Assembly: GCA_020351775.1 (NCBI GenBank)
Contig: CP070666.1
Location: 2,383,069-2,442,524 of the forward strand
DNA length: 59,456 nucleotides
Source of the DNA: Gemmatimonadota bacterium
GTDB taxonomy: Bacteria; Gemmatimonadota; Gemmatimonadetes; Gemmatimonadales; GWC2-71-9
Direction: 5' to 3'
Within the stretch, counting starts at the first letter, position 1; the number at the start of each line of letters is the position of its first letter. Shown here one piece after another: positions 52,458 to 59,456 of the stretch. The position numbers and the translations under genes are program-made. The notes beneath the pieces are model-generated. The model did not search any database, was not told the DNA's origin, and saw nothing but the letters and a program-made list of their open reading frames with translations.

Positions 52458-53579
52458 TCACCATTCAAACACAAACGGTACCGGAGTGAACGTGCCCAAC
52501 AGGAGCGCTACTGTGGCCCACGCAAGTAGCCGGCGGCTCCTGGGGAGCGGACGGTAGCTATCGAGCACCGATGGATGACGGACGCGGCCTCCCCCCAAGA
52601 TGAGAACGAATCCGGCCCAAACCCACCACCAGACGAACCAGCGTCCCATCACCAGCAATCCTACGAGGAACAGCTGACCAATGAGCTGCTGGCGCTGGCG
52701 GAACATCGCGTACAGGACATGACCGCCATCCAACTGACCCATCGGCAACAGGTTCAACATGGTCACGAGGATCCCGAACCACCCGGCCTGCGCCAGCGGA
52801 TGCAACTGCACCGTTCCGTCCCCGAGGATCCAGCTACGTGCGCCCCAAGTAACCAAGGAGTCTCCAAGCCACAGTCGTATGCTGCCTAGGTCGATGAGGA
52901 TCGGCTGAGCTCCCACTTCGGAGACGATCTCTGAGCGCTGTAGGCCTACTGCGAGAAACACCGCCGCGACCATGAAGCCGACCCACGGCCCGGCCGCCCC
53001 AACATCCAAGAGCTGGCGGCGATCGACCACGGGACTTCTGAGTCGGATGAATGCCCCCAGGGTGCCGACGAATACAATCCAGGGTGGGGCGGGCAGGAAG
53101 TACGGAGGTGACGCATCGATCGAGTAGCGCCTGGCGGCGAAGTAGTGCCCCAGCTCGTGGGCCAGCAGGATGCCCATGAGTCCTACCGCGAAGTCCAAGC
53201 CGTAGGCTGCGTTCAGGTGGGATATCCAGTCGACCAGGGCGCGTGCAACGAACGGCAGGCTGCTCAGTAGCGGTATCGGCCCGACCGGCGCGCCCGCCAG
53301 CAAGGCACCTGCCATCCACACCGTGACGAACGAAACCGAGAAAAGGAGGACATGCAGCCACCACCGCTCCTTTCGTGGTGGCGTTAGGGGCCGCACCAGC
53401 ACTATGCGCCCCGAAGCATCTTCCTCGGCCCAGTAGTGCGACCCCGGCCATTCATCGAGAGCTTGCGACAGTTCTTGCGACGGACCACGATGCGCCGGCT
53501 GCACAATCCCGTCGATGATCTCTCGATCCCGCACGACGACGGTACGCCATACGGAGAAGAACTCAACCACCGATGTCAT
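52458..53579 (-). CDS. Site-2 protease family (M50) intramembrane metalloprotease
   Basis: 373 residues. After about 70 soluble residues come at least six membrane helices. The zinc site is HELGH at residues 141-145 (GILLAHELGHYFAARRY), and the third ligand is in NLLPMGQLDGGHVLY (Asp284). No PDZ domain interrupts the protease as in RseP; this is the shorter family common in FCB bacteria and plant EGY-like proteins. Such enzymes release membrane-bound regulators. It is divergent from rho; the gap has rho's promoter. Confidence 0.88.
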   Translation of the reverse strand: MTSVVEFFSVWRTVVVRDREIIDGIVQPAHRGPSQELSQALDEWPGSHYWAEEDASGRIVLVRPLTPPRKERWWLHVLLFSVSFVTVWMAGALLAGAPVGPIPLLSSLPFVARALVDWISHLNAAYGLDFAVGLMGILLAHELGHYFAARRYSIDASPPYFLPAPPWIVFVGTLGAFIRLRSPVVDRRQLLDVGAAGPWVGFMVAAVFLAVGLQRSEIVSEVGAQPILIDLGSIRLWLGDSLVTWGARSWILGDGTVQLHPLAQAGWFGILVTMLNLLPMGQLDGGHVLYAMFRQRQQLIGQLFLVGLLVMGRWFVWWWVWAGFVLILGGGRVRHPSVLDSYRPLPRSRRLLAWATVALLLGTFTPVPFVFEW

Positions 53580-53587
53580 GCAGCCTC

Positions 53588-53616
53588 TTGACCTTGGTGT
53601 GAATCCTTGATATGAT
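53588..53616 (+). promoter_or_regulatory. Sigma-70-type promoter of the rho operon
   Basis: TTGACC (53588-53593), a 17-base spacer and TATGAT (53611-53616) match five of six bases in each box. Transcription would start near 53623, leaving a leader of about 120 bases before the rho GTG. rho leaders are often used for autoregulation. Confidence 0.7.
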
Positions 53617-53744
53617 AACGTGCTTTCACATCCAGAAATCCCCGAAACGCAATCCGAATCCTGTTACGCCCACGACCGAAACGTAGGGTCTAGCAACCGC
53701 GCTTGCCGCAGCAGTGGTCCCTCCAACTAGGGAGTCCCGTTCAA

Positions 53745-54995
53745 GTGGACATCGCTGAATTAAAAAAGAAATCGGTTCCCGAACTCCACGCGATGGCCGA
53801 GGAGTTGAACATCACCAACTACTCCGGTCTCCGCAAGCAGGATCTGATCTTCAGGATCGAGCAGTCTTTGCTCGACTCCGATACAGTTCTCAGAGGTGAG
53901 GGCGTATTGGAGATCCTTCCAGAAGGATATGGCTTTCTTCGGAGCCAGGATTGGAACTACCTCTACGGCCCGGACGATATCTACGTCAGCCCTAGCCAGA
54001 TCAAGAGGTTCGACCTACGCACTGGTGACACTATTCTCGGGCAGGTACGACCGCCCAAGGAAGGTGAGCGTTACCTGGCCTTGTTGAAAGTCGAGAAAGT
54101 CAATTTCGAAGAGCCGGACAAGGCCAAGCACCGGATAGCATTCGACAACCTCCGCCCGCGGTATCCGGAACGGCGCATTCCGCTCGAGCGTAAAGACGGT
54201 GACTTGTCCATGAGGGTCGTAGACATACTCGCCCCAATCGGATGCGGTCAGCGAGGTCTGATCGTCTCTCCACCAAAGGCGGGCAAGACGATACTCCTGC
54301 AGAAGCTGGCCAATTCCATCACGGAGAACAGTCCTGATGCCACTCTGATCGTGCTTCTGATAGATGAGCGGCCAGAAGAAGTGACCGACATGGAAGAGCA
54401 CGTGCAGGCCGAAGTGATCTCGTCTACCTTCGATGAACCTGCCGATCGTCATGTCCAGGTTGCCGATATGGTTCTCGAGAAGGCCCGGCGATTGGTCGAG
54501 CACGGCCACGACGTCGTCATACTCCTCGATTCGATCACACGGCTCGCGCGGGCCCACAACGTGGTGATCCCCCATTCTGGGAAGATCCTGTCAGGCGGAG
54601 TCGACGCAAATGCCTTGCAGAAACCGAAACGGTTCTTTGGAGCGGCCCGAAACATAGACAAGGGTGGTTCACTAACCATCATCGCCACTGCTCTCATTGA
54701 GACCGGGAGCCGCATGGATGAAGTGATATTCGAAGAGTTCAAAGGTACGGGCAACATGGAACTCGTGCTCGACCGTAAGATCGCGGACCGGCGCGTGTAC
54801 CCCGCGATCGATGTGCAGCGGAGCTCGACACGCAAGGAAGAGCTGCTGCTAGACGAGAACGAACTGAACAAGACCTACCTCCTCCGCAACTTCCTGGCAG
54901 ACATGCCTACGGTCGAGGCCATTGAATTCTTGCTCGAACGCATGAAGCGCACGAAGACCAACGAGGAGTTCTTCGGGACTATGCAGCAGGGATGA
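53745..54995 (+). CDS. rho: Transcription termination factor Rho
   Basis: 416 residues from the GTG at 53745 ([21 protein letters not shown]), the normal length and N-terminus; an in-frame TTG at 53703 adds 14 odd residues. Rho_N helices come first, then the RNA-binding cold-shock domain ([27 protein letters not shown]). The ATPase has Walker [10 protein letters not shown] near residues 174-182, [27 protein letters not shown] and the Q/R-loop region [22 protein letters not shown]. It is an RNA-dependent hexameric helicase that ends transcription. First gene of a rho-ruvX-mltG operon; stop overlaps ruvX by ATGA. Confidence 0.97.
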   Translation: MDIAELKKKSVPELHAMAEELNITNYSGLRKQDLIFRIEQSLLDSDTVLRGEGVLEILPEGYGFLRSQDWNYLYGPDDIYVSPSQIKRFDLRTGDTILGQVRPPKEGERYLALLKVEKVNFEEPDKAKHRIAFDNLRPRYPERRIPLERKDGDLSMRVVDILAPIGCGQRGLIVSPPKAGKTILLQKLANSITENSPDATLIVLLIDERPEEVTDMEEHVQAEVISSTFDEPADRHVQVADMVLEKARRLVEHGHDVVILLDSITRLARAHNVVIPHSGKILSGGVDANALQKPKRFFGAARNIDKGGSLTIIATALIETGSRMDEVIFEEFKGTGNMELVLDRKIADRRVYPAIDVQRSSTRKEELLLDENELNKTYLLRNFLADMPTVEAIEFLLERMKRTKTNEEFFGTMQQG

Positions 54996-55516
54996 CACAG
55001 CCCTGGTCGCCCGGGCACGCCGACGACAACACGGATGATGCACCCGGTCGGAACGGTGCCACGATGGCAAGCAACCCCAGTTCCTCACTCCCCGTCACCG
55101 GACGTCTGATGGCCGTCGATCTTGGCGAACGGCGTATCGGTATTGCGGTGTGCGATCCGCAGCAGACCGTTGCCCAGCCGCTTACGACTCTCACTCGGCG
55201 GCATGGCAAGCGGTTTCCTCTTAAGCAACTGAGGCCCTACATCCAGGAATACGATGTGGTCGGCTTCGTAATTGGCCTGCCGCTCTCGCCCGACGGCCTA
55301 GAACTCGAGTGGGCTCGCAGTGTGCGCGAAGCCGGTACTCTCATACGAGACAAGACAGGCCGGCCGGTCGAGTTCTGGGACGAGCGGATGAGCACTCGTC
55401 GCGCTTTATCTGCAATCCGGGATTTGGGAGGCGGTACTCGCGGCCGCAAGGGCGAAGTGGATCAGCTCGCAGCTACTGTCGTGCTGCAGACGTTTCTAGA
55501 TAGCAGGAACAGATGA
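54992..55516 (+). CDS. ruvX: Putative pre-16S rRNA nuclease / Holliday-junction resolvase-like protein
   Basis: 174 residues from the ATG overlapping the rho stop; the first 35 residues are an unstructured extension (alternative ATG at 55064). The RNase H-like fold shows [33 protein letters not shown] and [13 protein letters not shown], ending with [17 protein letters not shown] with the last acidic residue. YqgF/RuvX is essential for 16S rRNA 5-prime maturation in E. coli. Coupled to rho and mltG through ATGA overlaps on both sides. Confidence 0.94.
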   Translation: MTQPWSPGHADDNTDDAPGRNGATMASNPSSSLPVTGRLMAVDLGERRIGIAVCDPQQTVAQPLTTLTRRHGKRFPLKQLRPYIQEYDVVGFVIGLPLSPDGLELEWARSVREAGTLIRDKTGRPVEFWDERMSTRRALSAIRDLGGGTRGRKGEVDQLAATVVLQTFLDSRNR

Positions 55517-56490
55517 AGCTCACCGCTGGCCAGGCGATCACTCTAGCAGTTATTACGATCGCATGCGGAAGCGGAGATCCGGAGGTGCGGAGCGAGCGTG
55601 TCACGATCCCACGCGGAGCCACGCTCAGCGCCGTTGCTGAATCGCTCCACGCCCACCGAGTCATTCGATCACCTAGGCTGTTCACCCTATACGCCACCGC
55701 CAGCGGCAAGCAGCGGGACATCCAGGCAGGTACATTCGAGTTCGCGTTAGGTTCCTCGATGGGTGAGGTGCTCGAAACACTAGTATCGGGTACGGAAGTC
55801 CTCCAGAGTCTCATAATACCCGAGGGACTGATGCTATCCGAGCTCGCCCAGAGAGTCCACGCGCAGCTTGGTGTAGATACCCTGGCATTCTTGGATGCGG
55901 CGCGAGATTCCAGCCTGTTGGATCAGGTCAGCGCTCCCGCCGAGAACCTCGAAGGCTATCTCTACCCCAGCACCTACTACGTGGCGAGCCATGCCACTGC
56001 GCTCGACATAGTGCGTCAGATGGCGACGGAGTTCGAATCACGCTGGCGCAGCGAGTGGAACAGTCGCCTGGTGGAGCTCGGCATGACCCGGCACGAGATC
56101 GTGATCCTCGCGTCGATCATCGAGGGTGAGGTCAGGTATCGACCCGATGGCAAGTTCGTCTCGTCGGTGTATCACAACCGACTGTCCCGCCGGATGCGAC
56201 TACAGGCAGATCCGACCATCATCTACGCCCTCGGCCGTCGCAGGCGTCTCTATCAGAGGGACTACCAGATCGAGTCTCCGTATAACACTTATCTGATCTA
56301 TGGACTCCCACCGGGCCCCATCAGTCAGCCGTCGGAAGCGAGCTTAGAAGCAGCGCTCTTCCCCGCCAATACGGACTTCCTGTATTTCGTGGCGCGCCCG
56401 GACGGAAAGCACATCTTCTCGCGCACGCACCGCGAGCACCTCGCAGCCGTGCGCGAGGTTCGTCGCCTGGAATCAGACTCGCGAAACTAG
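55513..56490 (+). CDS. mltG: Endolytic peptidoglycan transglycosylase MltG
   Basis: 325 residues. The N-terminal hydrophobic stretch anchors it in the membrane. Then comes a LysM-like part (RVTIPRGATLSAVAESLHAHRVI) and the YceG domain: GYLYPSTYYV, EIVILASIIEGEVRYR with the catalytic Glu204, SSVYHNRLSRRMRLQADPTI, YNTYLIYGLPPGPISQP. It cuts nascent glycan strands and sets their length. The ATG overlaps the ruvX stop. The stop overlaps the thiE stop by four bases on the opposite strand. Confidence 0.95.
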   Translation: MKLTAGQAITLAVITIACGSGDPEVRSERVTIPRGATLSAVAESLHAHRVIRSPRLFTLYATASGKQRDIQAGTFEFALGSSMGEVLETLVSGTEVLQSLIIPEGLMLSELAQRVHAQLGVDTLAFLDAARDSSLLDQVSAPAENLEGYLYPSTYYVASHATALDIVRQMATEFESRWRSEWNSRLVELGMTRHEIVILASIIEGEVRYRPDGKFVSSVYHNRLSRRMRLQADPTIIYALGRRRRLYQRDYQIESPYNTYLIYGLPPGPISQPSEASLEAALFPANTDFLYFVARPDGKHIFSRTHREHLAAVREVRRLESDSRN

Positions 56491-57125
56491 AAGGGTCTCT
56501 TCGGCCCTACCGCATCGACAACATCTCTGAGCCTGCGTGTACTGCGTTCCACATCGGTCGCGCCAAAAACGGCACTTATCACCGCCACACCATCGGCACC
56601 TGCCTTGAGCACCTCGCCGGCGTTCGCAGCATCGATCCCGCCGATTGCTATCACTGGCATCTGAGGCGGTGCGCGCCGCGCGAGAGCCCTGAAGCCTCGA
56701 ATCCCGATGGGCTCACCCGCGTCCGGTTTGCTGCCAGTCTGGAATACTGAACCGATACTCCAGTAGTCGACATCTGCTCCGACAACAGCTTCAGTCTCCC
56801 CAGTGGAACCGACAGAGACGCCGATTCTGAACGGCCTGGGAGCGAACTCACGGACCGCGGCCGGTGCGATGTCCTCCACACCCAGGTGGACCCCTTGCGC
56901 TCCAGCGGCCACAGCAACATCAGCACGGTCGTTGACGTAGACCGGTATTGCAAGAGCCTCGACGAGACGGGTGGCCATGTCGAGGATGGTCGCGGCTGAC
57001 GCGAGCTTGAATCTGACCTGCACGGCGGTTGCTCCTCCAGCTTCAGCTCTTTTGCAGACCTCCAGAATTGACGAGGGATCGACGAACGGTGGACTCGCGA
57101 TGGCTACCAGTGCTAGATGATTCAT
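56487..57125 (-). CDS. thiE: Thiamine phosphate synthase
   Basis: 212 residues, TIM barrel. GATAVQVRFK, IPVYVNDRADVAVAAGAQGVHLG and IGVSVGSTGE, then DYWSIGSVFQTGSKPDAGEPIG and MPVIAIGGIDAANAGEVLKAGADGVAVISA are all present, holding the pyrophosphate- and thiazole-binding residues. It joins HMP-PP and thiazole phosphate to thiamine phosphate. No other thiamine gene is here and no THI-box riboswitch is visible upstream. It sits six bases before the ArsR-type gene stop on the same strand. Confidence 0.93.
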   Translation of the reverse strand: MNHLALVAIASPPFVDPSSILEVCKRAEAGGATAVQVRFKLASAATILDMATRLVEALAIPVYVNDRADVAVAAGAQGVHLGVEDIAPAAVREFAPRPFRIGVSVGSTGETEAVVGADVDYWSIGSVFQTGSKPDAGEPIGIRGFRALARRAPPQMPVIAIGGIDAANAGEVLKAGADGVAVISAVFGATDVERSTRRLRDVVDAVGPKRPF

Positions 57126-57131
57126 CTCGCT

Positions 57132-57434
57132 TCACCGATCCGCCAAGTCGGCGACACGACTGCCCCGCATGCCCACACGAGCCATCGTGTCCAGCAAGAA
57201 CCCCATCGCTGCCTCGAAGCCCGCCACCTCCAGCCTGTAGTGGACATGCCGACCGTCACGCCTAGTCGCTGCAAGCCCCGCAGCCCTCAGCGTTCTCAGG
57301 TGGTGCGAGACGGACGCAAATGCCATCGGAAACTCTTCGGCGATCTGTCCTGCCGTGAGGTCCCTTCGGGCCAGAAGCTCGATGATCCGGCAGCGAGTGG
57401 GATCCGCCAGTGCACGAAAGACCGCTTCCCTCAT
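57132..57434 (-). CDS. ArsR-family transcriptional regulator
   Basis: 100 residues from the ATG at 57434; upstream in-frame starts would run into the divergent gene. Winged helix: VFRALADPTRCRIIELLARRD, LTAGQIAEEFPMAFASVSHHLRTLRAAGL (recognition helix), ATRRDGRHVHYRL (wing). The C-terminal helix follows. I see no ELCVCD-type metal motif, so whether it senses metal is open; it resembles SdpR-type ArsR proteins. Divergent from the CDF exporter, with a palindrome in between that is probably its operator. Confidence 0.9.
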   Translation of the reverse strand: MREAVFRALADPTRCRIIELLARRDLTAGQIAEEFPMAFASVSHHLRTLRAAGLAATRRDGRHVHYRLEVAGFEAAMGFLLDTMARVGMRGSRVADLADR

Positions 57435-57436
57435 CG

Positions 57437-57458
57437 GACGTATATTTACAAATACGTC
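57437..57458. promoter_or_regulatory. Palindromic operator between the ArsR-type gene and the CDF exporter
   Basis: GACGTAT (57437-57443) and ATACGTC (57452-57458) form a perfect inverted repeat around an eight-base AT-rich spacer, two bases upstream of the ArsR-type ATG. On the minus strand TTGACT (57465-57470 on the plus strand reads AGTCAA) is a possible -35, with the -10 inside the palindrome. Binding would block autotranscription. Confidence 0.65.
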
Positions 57459-57519
57459 TAAACTAGTCAAGCACGAACCACGCGTTGACAGGATAACAGG
57501 ACGAGGCAAGCTTGGGATC

Positions 57520-58395
57520 ATGCCGGACCAAGGCGCCGCCGCTCGCCGCAGCGTACGCATCCGCCGTGTACTAATCATCATTCTTGCAGCCAACATCGCT
57601 GTTGTCGTGGCGAAGTTGCTCGTCGGGATTGCCACTGATTCGCTTGCAGTCCTTGGCGATACTGCGCATTCATCGGTGGACGCCTTGAACAATATCCTCG
57701 CGCTGGTTGTGGTATCGATAGCCTCACGAGGGCCGGACGAGGATCACCCGTACGGCCACCAGAAGTTCGAAACGCTCGGAGCCCTCGCGATCGTCGGATT
57801 TCTCTCTGTCGCAGCCTTCGAACTCTCCAAAGGCGCCGTCGAGCGTTTGGCCACCGGCCCGCCACCGCTTTCCATATCGTCCATCCAGATCACGATTCTC
57901 CTCGCGACACTGGCGATCAACGTGGGGGTTGCCAGCTATGAGTCACACAAGGGTCGACAGCTGAATAGCGAGATATTGTTGGCCGACGCAGCGCACACCA
58001 AGGCAGATGTCTTCGTGACTATTGGGGTGATCGCGAGCCTCGTGCTGGTCCGAGTAGGCATCACCTGGGCCGATCCCGTGCTCGGCCTCGCTGTAGCGGT
58101 GGTCATCGTCATTCTGGCCTACCGGATCATGTCCCGATCGGTACCCATCTTGGTAGACCGCCACCTGCTGCCATCGTCCACCATCAGGCGCTCAGCCGAG
58201 CGTGTCCCAGGAGTGAAGGGCGCCTACGACATCCGTTCTCGCGGTTCGCAGAATCAGTCGTTTGCAGAACTCACGATAGCGATTGAACGCAGTGTCACTG
58301 TGGAGGACGCTCATCAGATTGCCGATGCGGTCGAGAGCCGATTGCGATCTGATCTACAGCTACACGAGATCATCGTGCATGTCGAGCCATGCTGA
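57520..58395 (+). CDS. Cation diffusion facilitator (zinc/cadmium-type efflux)
   Basis: 291 residues from the ATG at 57520; in-frame starts as far back as 57355 would overlap the regulator gene. Six helices at residues about 14-205. The metal sites are GDTAHSSVDALNNI (His50, Asp54) and ADAAHTKADVFVTIG (second HxxxD), with DEDHPYGHQKFE in between. A C-terminal cytoplasmic domain follows. It exchanges divalent metal for protons. HxxxD in helices 2 and 5 is compatible with Zn, Fe or Mn; the regulator nearby suggests metal-linked control. The stop overlaps the next gene by seven bases. Confidence 0.94.
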   Translation: MPDQGAAARRSVRIRRVLIIILAANIAVVVAKLLVGIATDSLAVLGDTAHSSVDALNNILALVVVSIASRGPDEDHPYGHQKFETLGALAIVGFLSVAAFELSKGAVERLATGPPPLSISSIQITILLATLAINVGVASYESHKGRQLNSEILLADAAHTKADVFVTIGVIASLVLVRVGITWADPVLGLAVAVVIVILAYRIMSRSVPILVDRHLLPSSTIRRSAERVPGVKGAYDIRSRGSQNQSFAELTIAIERSVTVEDAHQIADAVESRLRSDLQLHEIIVHVEPC

Positions 58396-59195
58396 GTAGC
58401 CCGCGTCCCCAACCGCGACGGGCCCGACAGCAGTCGTTACGCCAGGAATATGAGGAATTCATACTCCAGCGGATCGAGGAGTACAAAGACCGACTATCCC
58501 GTCAGGATCTCATGGGTATCGCAGACGAGGCCGTCCGTGAATTGGAGGTTGGCTCGGAGGAGCAGCTGGTGCTCACGGAGGTGTTGGTTCTCGAACACGT
58601 GGACCGGCTGATCAGGCGCCGTCTCAGGCTGCCATCCTTCCGACGATGGAGAGACCAGCACCTTAAGCTGCGCCAGGCGCAGTGTGAACCTGGATACTGG
58701 GGCCTTCATCGGGAGACGGTGCTCACCGAACTGGCGTTACGGCTCGATGAAACGGATGCTGCGCTTTTGGTGGGTGGAGGGGCAACAGCTCCCGGGTTGT
58801 TCCTTGCAGCCCACGGTTGGCCGACTCTGCTAATGGATAGCAGCCTGACAACCGTGGAAGCCGCCGAGCGGCGGGCCGCCTCTGAAGGACTGGCAGCTCG
58901 ATTTCAGGCACTCGTGGTGAGTCTAGGGAGCTGGTTCCCGGACATCACTCCCAGCCTGGTCGTCTTTGACCAGTCAACCGTCAATGCGTTGGAAGCGCCG
59001 ACGCGAAACCAGCTCATTGATACGCTCAAGGCATTGACGAAGTCAGGTGGTGTACATCATGTGCAGCTCCTCCACCAGCGTCACAACGCCACGTCGTTGT
59101 CCGACGATATTCTGCGAAACCACTACGGCGACTGGAGCCTAAGCCGGTCGGGGCAGAACCGCCGACGGCGTGAGTTCATGGCCGTCAAACCTTGA
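58389..59195 (+). CDS. Hypothetical protein with class I methyltransferase-like domain
   Basis: 268 residues. The first 100 are helical and charged (RQQSLRQEYEEFILQRIEEY, RLIRRRLRLPSFRRWRDQHL). Residues about 105-265 fit a SAM-dependent methyltransferase: GYWGLHRETVLTELALRL, ALLVGGGATAPGLFLAAHGW (motif I with GGGA), LLMDSSLTTVEAAERRA (acidic end of beta 2), SLGSWFPDITPSLVVFDQ. It lacks the standard GxGxG and may be degenerate. It starts inside the CDF gene (seven-base overlap), so translation is coupled, but a metal link is not shown. Confidence 0.65.
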   Translation: MLSSPRPQPRRARQQSLRQEYEEFILQRIEEYKDRLSRQDLMGIADEAVRELEVGSEEQLVLTEVLVLEHVDRLIRRRLRLPSFRRWRDQHLKLRQAQCEPGYWGLHRETVLTELALRLDETDAALLVGGGATAPGLFLAAHGWPTLLMDSSLTTVEAAERRAASEGLAARFQALVVSLGSWFPDITPSLVVFDQSTVNALEAPTRNQLIDTLKALTKSGGVHHVQLLHQRHNATSLSDDILRNHYGDWSLSRSGQNRRRREFMAVKP

Positions 59196-59220
59196 CGGCA
59201 AAGACATCCCAAAACGTTGC

Positions 59221-59243
59221 GGGGCCGACAGCGTGCCGGCCCC
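59221..59243. terminator. GC-rich hairpin between the methyltransferase-like and histone-like genes
   Basis: GGGGCCG (59221-59227), nine-base loop, CGGCCCC (59237-59243), with TTGC and GCAA able to pair farther out past a three-base bulge. It lies between convergent stops at 59195 and 59279. Confidence 0.55.
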
Positions 59244-59278
59244 CGTGCAACGTACTGCTCAGCGTGACAACCGCTCTC

Positions 59279-59456
59279 CTAGCGTTTCTTGGCTCTGCCG
59301 GTTGTCTTACGCTTCTTGGCCTTCTTGCGCTTGGCCGCCTTCCTCTTGGGAGCCTTCTTCTTGGCGGTCTTCCGCTTGGCGGTCTTCCGCTTGGCGGTCT
59401 TCCGCTTGGCGGTCTTCCGCTTGGCGGTCTTCCGCTTGGCGGTCTTCCGCTTGGCG
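59279..59456 (-). CDS. Histone H1-like Lys/Arg-rich DNA-binding protein, partial
   Basis: Read on the minus strand, the frame is open from the window edge to TAG at 59279-59281, giving 59 residues of the C-terminus. It is a run of AKRKT repeats, then AKKKAPKRKAAKRKKAKKRK and TTGRAKKR. This is the alanine-lysine-rich tail of bacterial histone H1-like (Hc1/AlgP-type) nucleoid proteins, which bind and compact DNA. The N-terminus lies beyond the window. The repeats are identical even in silent positions. Confidence 0.8.
   Translation of the reverse strand, partial: AKRKTAKRKTAKRKTAKRKTAKRKTAKRKTAKKKAPKRKAAKRKKAKKRKTTGRAKKR
59363..59452. repeat. Six perfect 15-base tandem repeats
   Basis: The unit GGCGGTCTTCCGCTT is repeated six times with no mismatch, then GGCG to the window end. 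Each unit codes for K-R-K-T-A on the minus strand. The true copy number is unknown because the window stops inside the array. Confidence 0.9.

Noticed and set aside
59363..59452. CRISPR array
   Set aside because: The repeats are 15 bases long, directly adjacent without spacers and in frame with a Lys-rich protein.

Overview
The window reads as one contig piece from a Gram-negative, GC-rich, aerobic heterotroph. Evidence for an outer membrane: a BamA-type barrel, a CarboxypepD_reg/DUF5686-type surface protein, many lipoproteins and a TAT-exported molybdo-enzyme. A Ser/Thr kinase fused to TolB-like and TPR regions, a second kinase behind an N-terminal membrane domain, a phosphoacceptor-only histidine-kinase fragment and an AKRKT-repeat histone-H1-like protein recall Gemmatimonadota or close relatives. 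That assignment is an inference from gene content; there is no rRNA in the window. I saw no tRNA, rRNA, CRISPR array, insertion sequence or phage gene.

Layout. 1-2943 (minus): a truncated DUF5686-type outer-membrane protein, an Mre11/SbcD-like nuclease and a 33-residue basic protein of probable AURKAIP1/COX24 type. 3268-7544 (plus): a large MscS channel and a secreted esterase-like protein. 7731-14106: an ornithine-cyclodeaminase-family enzyme and a YtcJ-type amidohydrolase lipoprotein (minus), an AI-2E-family permease (plus), an OPT transporter (minus). 14274-16961: a PhoD-like phosphoesterase lipoprotein.

16978-28292 is a block for amino-acid, 2-oxo-acid and acyl-CoA metabolism. A minus operon (beta-decarboxylating dehydrogenase of the LeuB/tartrate type, APC permease, ACMSD-like amidohydrolase) diverges from a plus group (LeuA-like synthase, transglutaminase-like protein, IorA, IorB). 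A minus pair follows: a 3-hydroxyacyl-CoA dehydrogenase/enoyl-CoA hydratase fusion in unusual order, and a divergent thiolase. The parts would suit uptake of amino acids, oxidative decarboxylation of aryl-pyruvates to acyl-CoA and beta-oxidation-like processing, but LeuCD is absent and the substrates are unknown.

28873-42684: PdxH, a CYTH-like protein, a sulfatase lipoprotein, a stand-alone DUF4062 protein, a BamA-like barrel, two Ser/Thr kinases, a long weakly coding stretch (38.2-39.2 kb), a GH20 hexosaminidase with a PA14-like tail and a chorismate mutase/prephenate dehydrogenase. 43009-46964: a three-gene molybdenum hydroxylase resembling periplasmic aldehyde oxidoreductase PaoABC. 47010-53579 (all minus): a DUF3467-like protein, NhaA, an operon of a CsgG/TPR-like lipoprotein and an outer-membrane barrel, a two-gene unit with the phosphoacceptor-only protein, and a site-2 protease. 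53745-56490: housekeeping operon rho-ruvX-mltG with ATGA overlaps and a clear sigma-70-type promoter. 56487-59456: ThiE, an ArsR-type regulator divergent from a CDF metal exporter, a methyltransferase-like protein, and a histone-H1-like gene cut off inside its own 15-base repeats at the right edge.

Convergent gene pairs are often separated by GC-rich hairpins or heptamer-phased inverted repeats, probably bidirectional terminators.
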